Program-made: the position numbers and the translations under genes
NCBI GenBank assembly: GCA_025360105.1
Contig: JANYCT010000085.1
Span: 50,703-114,702, forward strand
DNA from: Actinomycetes bacterium
GTDB taxonomy: Bacteria; Actinomycetota; Acidimicrobiia; Acidimicrobiales; Ilumatobacteraceae
DNA length: 64,000 nt
Reading direction: 5' to 3'
In this document: in pieces, positions 58,069 to 64,000 of the stretch
Numbering within the stretch: the stretch's first letter is position 1
Layout of the letters: the number at the start of each line of letters is the position of its first letter
The notes under the pieces: model-generated
Databases searched by the model: none
What the model saw: the letters and a program-made list of their open reading frames with translations, nothing else
What the model was told of the DNA's origin: nothing

Positions 58069-59105
58069 TTCTTCGTGATGGGTGAGATGGGGTGTCGCTG
58101 CGTGAACCGGCGGCGATAGTCGTCGGGTGCAACGCCGACCCGGCGCAGGAACGAACGCCTCATCGTCTCGGCCGTGCCGAAGCCGCACTGGCGGGCAACC
58201 GCAGCCACGGTGGTGCCGTCCTGCTCGAGGCAACGGCGCGCCGCCTCGACGCGAATGCGTTCCACGAACTTGGCAGGCGGCTCACCGACCTCGGCTGCGA
58301 AGACGCGGGTGAAATGGCGTTCGCTCATGTTGATGGCTGCGGCCAATGAGCCGACGCGGAGATCAGCAGCGGGGTTGGCCACCACCAGATCCTGCGCGGC
58401 GCGCACCGCCCGTTGCTCGGTGGGTCGCGTCCACACAGGCGCGGCGAATTGCGACTGGCCGCCGGGGCGGCGCAGGAACATCACGAGATGGCGAGCGACG
58501 GTCTGCGCGACATCGGCGCCATGGTCTGCCTCCACGAGCGCAAGTGCAAGATCGATCCCGGCCGTGACCCCCGCTGAGGTCCACACGTGTTCGTCGTTGA
58601 TGTAGATCGAATCGGCGTCCACGTGCAACAGCGGGTACTCGATCGCGAGTTGCTCGCTGCGCGCCCAATGCGTGGTGACGCGTCGACTGTCGAGCAAGCC
58701 CGTTGCAGCGCCCAGGAACGTTCCACTGCAGACGGTGCAGAAACGGCGCGCCCGCGGCCCGATCTCGCGCAGCGATGCCACCATCGAGACGTCGTGAGCA
58801 GCGGCATACACGCCGTAGCCACCGGGGAGGATGAGTGTGTCGATCTCACCGAGATCATCGCCGCGGCCCGGCGCCGGCAACTGCACGGGCGCAAACACGG
58901 CGAGTCCGCTCTCGCTGGTGATCGGGCCGGGCGTCTGCGCGCACAACGCCAACTCGTAGCGCGCAACGGTGCTGTCGCGCTGGTCGAGCACCCGGTTCGC
59001 CCCGGCGAACACCTCGTGCGGGCCGACGATGTCGAGCGGCTGAATGCCGGGGTAACAGACGATGACGACGCGACGCACGACTGCATGGTGATCGATCCTG
59101 GTCAT
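58065..59105 (-). CDS. GlxA-family AraC regulator with DJ-1 domain
   Basis: A 346-aa regulator. The N-terminal DJ-1/PfpI domain (about 10-205) has DIVGPHEVFAGANR, LILPGGYGVYAA and CTVCSGTFLGAATGLL with the elbow Cys; the C-terminal AraC domain has two helix-turn-helix units, LRVGSLAAAINMSERHFTRVF and VAAVARQCGFGTAETMRRSF (about 245-335). Such GlxA-like proteins bind a small amine or aldehyde ligand. Its stop overlaps the downstream DJ-1 gene (ATGA). It is divergent from the DUF3107 gene, 101 bases apart. Confidence 0.87.
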   Translation of the reverse strand: MTRIDHHAVVRRVVIVCYPGIQPLDIVGPHEVFAGANRVLDQRDSTVARYELALCAQTPGPITSESGLAVFAPVQLPAPGRGDDLGEIDTLILPGGYGVYAAAHDVSMVASLREIGPRARRFCTVCSGTFLGAATGLLDSRRVTTHWARSEQLAIEYPLLHVDADSIYINDEHVWTSAGVTAGIDLALALVEADHGADVAQTVARHLVMFLRRPGGQSQFAAPVWTRPTEQRAVRAAQDLVVANPAADLRVGSLAAAINMSERHFTRVFAAEVGEPPAKFVERIRVEAARRCLEQDGTTVAAVARQCGFGTAETMRRSFLRRVGVAPDDYRRRFTQRHPISPITKK

Positions 59106-59206
59106 GGCGTCAATGACATATATCCCACGTTTTCCGCCAAAGGGTGCCGCGGCCGACCATGATCCCTACGATGGGAGTTGCATTCAAATGCCCCGAAAGG
59201 ACCATC

Positions 59207-59440
59207 GTGGACGTACGCATCGGCGTCACCCAAGTACCCCGTGAGATCAGCATCGAGATGGCCGACACGGTCGATCGCGCTGCTGTGAAAGCTCAGATCG
59301 AGGCTGCCCTGTCGGGCGCAGTCGATGTGCTGTGGCTCACCGACAAAAAGGGTCGTGACGTCGGCGTGGCCTCGAGCAAGATCGCCTACGTCGAGGTCGG
59401 CACTACCGAGAGCGAACGGCGCATCGGCTTCGGCGGCTGA
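59207..59440 (+). CDS. DUF3107 family small protein
   Basis: A 77-aa protein (VRIGVTQVPREISIEMA at the start, ending ESERRIGFG), matching the actinobacterial DUF3107 family (M. tuberculosis Rv3208A/TB9.4, from memory). It lacks membrane helices and a signal. The GTG at 59207 follows an AAAGGA ribosome-binding site and gives the family length. Function is unknown. It sits 30 bases before the ArsA-like ATPase pair and is probably its operon partner. Confidence 0.82.
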   Translation: MDVRIGVTQVPREISIEMADTVDRAAVKAQIEAALSGAVDVLWLTDKKGRDVGVASSKIAYVEVGTTESERRIGFGG

Positions 59441-59470
59441 GGCCGTTCAGGCTGCGGCCGCTGCCACCCC

Positions 59471-60412
59471 GTGCACCTGCTCAATCGTCAACTGCTCTTT
59501 GTCACGGGCAAAGGTGGTGTAGGCAAGACGACGGTGGCAGCCGCCATAGCCCAACTCGCCGCCCAACAGGGCAAGCGCACACTCGTGTGCGAGATGGATG
59601 CCAAGGGCGCACTCGCGGCGGCGTTCGACTGCTCGCCGTTCCCGTATGCCGCGAAGCAGATTGATTCGAATCTGTTCGGCATGGCGATGAACACCGAGGA
59701 CTCGCTGCGCGAATACCTGAAGCTGTTCGTGCGCATCCCCTTCGTTGGCCGCATCGGGCCGCTGGCGCGCACATTTGATTTCGTCGCCGACGCGGCGCCG
59801 GGTGTGAAGGAAATCCTCGCGATCGGCAAGCTCTGCTACGAGGTGCGCGAACGCACCTACGACCTCGTGGTGGTCGACGCCGAGGCGAGTGGTCACATCG
59901 TCGGCCAGATTGGCGCGCCGCGCGTCATCAGCGAGCTGGTGCAGGTGGGCTTGGTTCGCGAGCAGACCAAATGGATGCTCGACATCCTCGAAGACCCTGC
60001 GCTTACCGGATTGGTCACGGTGACCACACCCGAGGAAATGCCGGTCAATGAGACCATCGAATTGCTCGCGCGGGTGCGCGAGCAGACCAAGGTAGATCTC
60101 GCCGGCGTTATCGTGAATCGTGTACTGCCCGCGCTGTTCGGGACGCGCGAGACGCAGGTGTTCGATCAGATGTTCAGCGACACTGCGCAACGCCTGCTCG
60201 TCGGCGCGGCGGGTGCGCCGGTGACCTCGGTGATGGGCGCCGCCCACATGAACGAGACGCGCCGCCGGGTCGGTGCCGGCCACCTCGAACGACTTCGCAA
60301 CGAACTGCCACCCGACACGAACGTGATCTATTTGCCCGAACTGTTTACGCGTGCGGTCGGGCGCCGCGTGGTCAGCCTCGTTGCCGATGCCCTTGCCGAG
60401 GAACTCATCTGA
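59471..60412 (+). CDS. ArsA-like ATPase, first of a pair
   Basis: A 313-aa ArsA/GET3-type P-loop ATPase. The Walker A is FVTGKGGVGKTTVAAAIAQL (deviant KGGVGKT, about residues 10-29); switch segment VVVDAEASGHIVGQIGAP replaces the usual DTAPTGH. No arsenic-binding Cys triad is seen. It resembles M. tuberculosis Rv3679, which works with Rv3680 and protects against metabolic stress. GTG at 59471 is chosen. TGATG overlap with the next gene means the two subunits are made together, presumably as a heteromer. Confidence 0.86.
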   Translation: MHLLNRQLLFVTGKGGVGKTTVAAAIAQLAAQQGKRTLVCEMDAKGALAAAFDCSPFPYAAKQIDSNLFGMAMNTEDSLREYLKLFVRIPFVGRIGPLARTFDFVADAAPGVKEILAIGKLCYEVRERTYDLVVVDAEASGHIVGQIGAPRVISELVQVGLVREQTKWMLDILEDPALTGLVTVTTPEEMPVNETIELLARVREQTKVDLAGVIVNRVLPALFGTRETQVFDQMFSDTAQRLLVGAAGAPVTSVMGAAHMNETRRRVGAGHLERLRNELPPDTNVIYLPELFTRAVGRRVVSLVADALAEELI

Positions 60413-61611
60413 TGGCCGCCGCCAAACGTGCGGCCGCGCCGGTGGCGGTATCGACTTCGCCGGGTATCGCCGATCTTTTGGCCGCGAAGGAGATGGTCAT
60501 CGTGTGTGGCAGCGGAGGTGTGGGCAAGACCACCATCGCTGCGTCGTTGGCTGCTGAGGCGGTGGTGCACGTCGGCGGACGCGTACTCGTGCTCACCGTC
60601 GACCCTGCGCGCCGTCTGGCCAACGCGTTGGGTCTGCAGTCGTTCGGAAATGCCGAGACGCGGATTCCGCTCGATGCGTTCCGCTCCGCAGGCGTGCGAC
60701 CACGCGGCGAACTGTGGGCGGCGATGCTCGACACAAAGGCGGGCTGGGACGAACTGATCGTCAGGCATGCACCCGATGCGGAGACCCGCGACACCGTCTT
60801 GGCGAACCCGCTCTATCAGAACATCACCGGACGTTTCGTGCAGAGTCATGATTACATCGCGATGGAGCGTCTGCACGAGATCCACGCAACCGGGCTGTAC
60901 GACCTCGTCATCATCGACACACCGCCGTCGCGTAACGCACTCGACATCCTCGATGCGCCGGGTCGGATGATGGAGTTCTTCGGCAGTCGACTCCTGCGTT
61001 GGCTCACCGTGCCGTATCGCTCTCGCTTCTTCACTGCGGCATCAAAGCCCTTCTATCAAGTGGCCGATCGTGTGCTCGGGTCGCGGTTCTTGCAGGACAT
61101 CGCAGAGTTCTTCGTGCTCTTCCAAACGATGGAGCACGGCTTTGTCGAACGTGCCCGCGAGGTCGAGCGGCTGTTGTCGGATCCCCGCACGAGCTTCCTT
61201 GTGGTGTCTACGCTCGAGGCCGCACCGGCCCACGAAGCAGCGTTCCTGGCCACGGCATTGCGCGATCGGCAGCTGCCCCTTGGCGGCATCGTCATCAACC
61301 GTTCCATGCCCGCAGTTCTGCGCGAACCTGCCGTCGCCAAGGCCGCCGCCAAGTTGCACAAAGCCGCGCAGTCCGGCCCGCTCACCGATCAACTCGGGGA
61401 GTTGATCTCTGCCGACCCTGCCATGGTGCGCGGAGTGCTCACCGAAGTCGCCGACCGCTTTCACGACATCGCGATGGTGGCGGCGCGTGAAGCCGAGCGG
61501 CGCAGCGAACTCGAACGACTCGCGCCGTTCACCGTGACCGCACCCTCGCTGGAACACGACATCCACGATCTGCGTGCGCTGCTCGAACTCGGAGATCATC
61601 TCTGGAGCTAG
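60412..61611 (+). CDS. ArsA-like ATPase, second of a pair
   Basis: A 399-aa ArsA/GET3-type ATPase. Walker A is VCGSGGVGKTTIAASLA (about 30-47), then VLTVDPARRLANALGL, and the switch II segment VIIDTPPSRNALDILDAP. It has a large insert that is rich in aromatic residues (YRSRFFTAASKPFYQVADR), a likely membrane- or client-binding surface. It resembles Rv3680, the partner of Rv3679. The ATG shares a base with the preceding stop. It is followed 91 bases later by pdtaS. Confidence 0.86.
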   Translation: MAAAKRAAAPVAVSTSPGIADLLAAKEMVIVCGSGGVGKTTIAASLAAEAVVHVGGRVLVLTVDPARRLANALGLQSFGNAETRIPLDAFRSAGVRPRGELWAAMLDTKAGWDELIVRHAPDAETRDTVLANPLYQNITGRFVQSHDYIAMERLHEIHATGLYDLVIIDTPPSRNALDILDAPGRMMEFFGSRLLRWLTVPYRSRFFTAASKPFYQVADRVLGSRFLQDIAEFFVLFQTMEHGFVERAREVERLLSDPRTSFLVVSTLEAAPAHEAAFLATALRDRQLPLGGIVINRSMPAVLREPAVAKAAAKLHKAAQSGPLTDQLGELISADPAMVRGVLTEVADRFHDIAMVAAREAERRSELERLAPFTVTAPSLEHDIHDLRALLELGDHLWS

Positions 61612-61671
61612 CCGGATGCGCCAGACTCAGGGACAACAGTCAGCACACGTCGACCCGAGACTCTCGAACCC

Positions 61672-61697
61672 GAGAATCCAACAGGAGAATCCAACAG
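61672..61697 (+). repeat. 13-bp tandem duplication in the pdtaS leader
   Basis: GAGAATCCAACAG is repeated exactly at 61672-61684 and 61685-61697, ending 5 bases before the pdtaS ATG (61703). Each junction creates AGGA: one at 61683 and one at 61696, the latter at normal Shine-Dalgarno distance. The duplication therefore adds a second possible ribosome-binding sequence upstream. Confidence 0.88.
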
Positions 61698-61702
61698 GAA
61701 CT

Positions 61703-63193
61703 ATGGCTACCCTGCCCGAACTCACGCGTCAGCACACCTCGTTGTCGCGTGAAGAAACTGCTCATCTGCTCCACCTTGTGTCCGAGTGGGGCATGCTCGC
61801 CGATCTCTGCTTCGCCGATCTGTTGCTCTACGTTCCCGCAGGCGAGGGTCGCTGGCTCGTGACAGCGCATGTGCGTCCGTCGACGGGTCAGACCATCTAC
61901 CTCAGCGACTGGGTCGGTGCGTGGGCGAGCGAGTCGGAGCTGCCGCTGCTCGCATCGTCGATGGCCAGTGGCGAGGTGCAAGAAGCCGAGATCACCGTCG
62001 ACAGCCAGACCGCCCCCGCGCAAATGCTCGCCATCCCCGTGCGGTTCGAGGACCGGGTGATTGCCGTGTTGACTCGCGAACGATCCAGCGTCGCTGCTCG
62101 GCAACCTGGCGAACTCGAACGCACCTATCTGTCGATCTTCGACCGGTTCGCAACGATGATCGCTCAGGGTCAGTTCCCGTTCCCCGGGCGCATTGCCGAT
62201 TCTGGCGCCGCGCCTCGCGTCGGCGACGGAGCGATGGTGCTCGATGATGAGGCGCGCGTGCGATACGCCTCACCCAACGCTGTCTCGGCGTTGCACCGTG
62301 TCGGTATCGGTGCGAACGCCGTTGGCATGCGCCTTGCGGAGTTGGGGTTCAACGACAGTTCGGTGCGCCAGGCCTACGAGCGCGTCGAGCCGGTGATCGA
62401 GGAGTTCGATCAAAACGCCGAGGTCACGCTGCTCACCCGCTGCATCCCCATCATCGAAAACGGTGAGGTCACTGGTGGCATGTTGTTGCTACGCGACGTC
62501 ACCGAGCTTCGCAAGCGCGATCGCCTGTTGCTGTCGAAAGACGCGACCATTCGTGAGATCCATCACCGGGTCAAGAACAACCTGCAGACGATCTCGTCGT
62601 TGCTGCGCCTGCAGGCACGACGGTTGACCTCCGAAGAAGCCAAGGGTGCCATCGCCGAATCGGTTCGCCGCATTCGCACGATCGCTCTCGTACACGAGAC
62701 GCTCTCGCGCGAGCCCGGCGACGATGTGGCCTTCATCGAGATCGTCCGACCGCTGCTGCGCCTTGCCGAGGAGGGTTTGCAGTCGGTGGATCGTCCCGTG
62801 CAGTTCATCGTGCAGGGTGATGGTGGCCGATTGCCGTCTACTGTCGCCACTCCCCTCAGCGTCGTGCTCACCGAGTTGCTTCAGAACGCCGTGGACCATG
62901 GGTTTCCAGAAGGCAGCGCCGGCGGCACCGTGGTCGTGCAACTCGCCAACGACGGTGCCGAACTGCGCGTCCGTGTACTCGACGATGGTCGCGGCCTCGA
63001 TCCGTCGTTCGAGCTCAGCAAGGCAACGGGTCTCGGGCTTTCGATCGTGCGCACACTTGTGACCACTGAGCTTGCCGGATCATTGTCGATGCGACCGGGC
63101 GCCGCCGAGGATTTCGTTGCGGCCGGACTACCAGCGCATCCGCAGGGTGGAGGAACCTCGGTTGACCTGCGCGTGCCGCTCGAGGGTGAATAG
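61703..63193 (+). CDS. pdtaS: PdtaS-type sensor histidine kinase
   Basis: A 496-aa soluble histidine kinase. The N-terminal GAF-like domain (about 1-150) precedes a PAS domain (about 165-280, ending LLLRDVTELRKRDRLLL), then the HisKA_2 helix with the phosphorylated His in IREIHHRVKNNLQTISSLL (about 286) and a HATPase domain with VVLTELLQNAVDHGFPE and VLDDGRGLDPSF. PdtaS signals through the RNA-binding antiterminator PdtaR (ANTAR domain), which is not in this window; in mycobacteria it senses nitric oxide and copper. It converges on whiB1. ATG at 61703 is preferred. Confidence 0.9.
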   Translation: MATLPELTRQHTSLSREETAHLLHLVSEWGMLADLCFADLLLYVPAGEGRWLVTAHVRPSTGQTIYLSDWVGAWASESELPLLASSMASGEVQEAEITVDSQTAPAQMLAIPVRFEDRVIAVLTRERSSVAARQPGELERTYLSIFDRFATMIAQGQFPFPGRIADSGAAPRVGDGAMVLDDEARVRYASPNAVSALHRVGIGANAVGMRLAELGFNDSSVRQAYERVEPVIEEFDQNAEVTLLTRCIPIIENGEVTGGMLLLRDVTELRKRDRLLLSKDATIREIHHRVKNNLQTISSLLRLQARRLTSEEAKGAIAESVRRIRTIALVHETLSREPGDDVAFIEIVRPLLRLAEEGLQSVDRPVQFIVQGDGGRLPSTVATPLSVVLTELLQNAVDHGFPEGSAGGTVVVQLANDGAELRVRVLDDGRGLDPSFELSKATGLGLSIVRTLVTTELAGSLSMRPGAAEDFVAAGLPAHPQGGGTSVDLRVPLEGE

Positions 63194-63235
63194 CCGGTGT
63201 CAGGTAGCCGGTCTCAGCTGGCCGGTCTCAGCTGG
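63194..63235. repeat. 14-bp tandem repeat, three units, over the whiB1 stop
   Basis: CCGGTGTCAGGTAG (63194-63207), CCGGTCTCAGCTGG (63208-63221) and CCGGTCTCAGCTGG (63222-63235) lie head to tail, the last two identical. The array starts directly after the pdtaS stop (63193) and covers the stop codon of whiB1 (63228-63230). It leaves no space for a classic terminator, although the CAGCTG palindrome occurs in the last two units. Confidence 0.9.
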
Positions 63236-63527
63236 CGAGGGCTGATTTGTTGCGGGCCACCTGCGCGCGACGCATCACGCGGCGTTCTTCTTCAGAGGTG
63301 CCACCCCAGATGCCCGAGTCCTGATTGGTCTCGAGTGCGTACTCGAGGCAATCGCGATGCACGGGGCACTGCGCGCAGACTTCCTTGGCGCGAGCGATCT
63401 GTAACAACGCGTAGCCGGTGGTACCAACGGGGAAGAACAACTCCGGGTCGGTATCGCGGCATATCGCCTCGGTTCGCCACGTGTAGTCGGCATTGGCGAG
63501 TGTCAGGCTGGACGCGAGAATGGTCAC
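63228..63527 (-). CDS. whiB1: WhiB1-type iron-sulfur regulator
   Basis: A 99-aa Wbl protein. The four cluster cysteines are at residues 23, 51, 54 and 60 (C-x27-C-x2-C-x5-C), then the GIWGG turn (SGIWGGTSEEERR) and a basic C-terminus that binds DNA or sigma factor. The core (CRDTDPELFFPVG; ALLQIARAKEVC) is closest to M. tuberculosis WhiB1, an essential NO-sensitive repressor. I use the GTG at 63527, which has GGAG at 6-base spacing; a TTG at 63539 is the longest alternative. Gene order whiB1 convergent with pdtaS is as in mycobacteria (Rv3219/Rv3220c). Confidence 0.93.
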   Translation of the reverse strand: MTILASSLTLANADYTWRTEAICRDTDPELFFPVGTTGYALLQIARAKEVCAQCPVHRDCLEYALETNQDSGIWGGTSEEERRVMRRAQVARNKSALAS

Positions 63528-63549
63528 TGTCGGCTCCAAGTTGCCGAAT

Positions 63550-63565
63550 TGTGAGAATTTTCACG
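63550..63565. promoter_or_regulatory. CRP-like palindrome upstream of whiB1
   Basis: TGTGA-GAATTT-TCACG matches the CRP/FNR-type consensus TGTGA-N6-TCACA at 9 of 10 arm positions. It lies 22 bases upstream of the whiB1 GTG. M. tuberculosis whiB1 is known to be controlled by the cAMP receptor protein Rv3676, so this is probably a functional operator. No crp gene is in the window. Confidence 0.65.
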
Positions 63566-63591
63566 TGCAAACCCGCCACGGAGGGAGGGGT

Positions 63592-63621
63592 TATCGACAT
63601 CGGTGTGCACAGTGCTGTCAA
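63592..63621 (-). promoter_or_regulatory. Candidate whiB1 promoter
   Basis: On the minus strand, TTGACA (63621-63616) and TCGATA (63597-63592) are separated by 18 bases, a plausible -35/-10 pair for the housekeeping sigma factor. Transcription would begin near 63585, giving a leader of about 58 bases in which the CRP-like site falls. If that is right, CRP would act from within the leader, which is unusual, so an alternative promoter is possible. Confidence 0.45.
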
Positions 63622-63698
63622 ACCTAGGAAACAAATCCTCCGTTGACAAGGGGTATCGGTATGTTCTGCGACATAGTTCCTACAGATGGGGGGTATCT

Positions 63699-64000
63699 AT
63701 GGTAGAGGTACTCGCCCATCGGGGCGCTTCTCGTGCCGCGCCGGAGAACACCGTCGAGGCATTTCACCTGGCCAGGGCTATGGGCAGCGACGCGGTCGAA
63801 CTCGACGTACGACGTACGTCAGACGGAGTGCTCGTGGTGCACCACGACCCACACCTCGCAGACGGTCGACCGATCGTCGCGGTAAGTGCGGCGGAGTTGC
63901 CCTCTCACGTGCCGAATCTGCATGCGGCCCTCGACGCCTGTGCAGGGATGTGGGTCAACATCGAGATCAAGAACGACGTCAACGAGCCCGACTTCGATCC
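63699..64000 (+). CDS. Glycerophosphodiester phosphodiesterase (5' part)
   Basis: The ATG at 63699 opens a frame that is still open at the window edge. The first 100 residues have the GDPD landmarks: LAHRGASRAAPENTVEAF (catalytic His and the HRG...PENT motif), VELDVRRTSDGVLVVHHDP (metal-binding ExD and general-base HD), and WVNIEIKND. The enzyme hydrolyses glycerophosphodiesters to glycerol-3-phosphate and an alcohol. No signal peptide is present, so it is probably cytoplasmic. It is divergent from whiB1. Confidence 0.88.
   Translation, partial: MVEVLAHRGASRAAPENTVEAFHLARAMGSDAVELDVRRTSDGVLVVHHDPHLADGRPIVAVSAAELPSHVPNLHAALDACAGMWVNIEIKNDVNEPDFD

Overview
The window is about 64 kb of GC-rich, densely packed bacterial chromosome with very uniform base and codon use. 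The gene content points to an actinobacterium: a WhiB1-type Wbl regulator convergent with a PdtaS-type histidine kinase, a HelD RNA-polymerase motor, a DUF3107 protein, paired ArsA-like ATPases, class E-like sortases, and a coproporphyrin-type haem gene order. A complete System I cytochrome c maturation operon, many DUF4190/DUF4328-type membrane proteins and the general protein style suggest the class Acidimicrobiia (Ilumatobacter-like). That last step is inference, because no rRNA gene is present. I see no rRNA, tRNA, insertion sequence, prophage or CRISPR array. No stretch longer than about 160 bases lacks a gene.

Layout. 1-9.1 kb: an MFS-type transporter, a DUF2342 zincin, an SDR, a PDZ protein with a degenerate protease domain, then moaE, a 63-aa membrane protein, mreB, a crotonase and an RNB nuclease, linked by stop/start overlaps. 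9.1-18.1 kb: a lipoprotein sugar dehydrogenase with tesB, a nitroreductase with a methyltransferase, an aldehyde dehydrogenase followed by a toroid protein, a methyltransferase and a GT4 glycosyltransferase (a probable glycan cassette), and an aldose epimerase. 18.2-25.4 kb: dtd convergent to a tight operon hemE-hemH-hemY-sortase-lnt, preceded by a leucine dehydrogenase-type gene. 25.4-45.5 kb: two SDRs, helD with a strong downstream hairpin, lipoproteins, a DtxR-type regulator, an aldo/keto reductase, a HAD phosphatase, an SF2 helicase, a PhyH dioxygenase, the giant helicase lhr, small regulators, an EchA6-like crotonase and a second sortase.

45.6-52.3 kb: ccmABCDEFGHI, nine overlapping genes including a 44-codon ccmD, which would deliver haem to c-type cytochromes outside the membrane. 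52.3-59.1 kb: DUF4190 and DUF4328 membrane proteins, sixA, a sulfite-oxidase-fold enzyme, a P-loop kinase-like protein, an Fe-S ArsR/SufR-type regulator divergent from mrp with two palindromes between them, and a DJ-1/GlxA pair. 59.2-64 kb: DUF3107, two ArsA-like ATPases, pdtaS convergent with whiB1 (with a CRP-like site upstream of whiB1), and the start of a glycerophosphodiester phosphodiesterase gene that runs off the window.

Themes. (1) Envelope biogenesis: Lnt, four probable lipoproteins, two sortases, MreB and a GT cassette. (2) Haem and Fe-S: hemEHY, ccm, the mrp/SufR-like pair and WhiB1. (3) Enzyme folds that have lost key residues: the PDZ 'protease', Lnt with Ser for Cys, DUF2342 with QExxH, two crotonases, and a DtxR lacking a metal ligand. 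(4) Short 12-16 bp tandem duplications concentrated at the first or last codons of genes.
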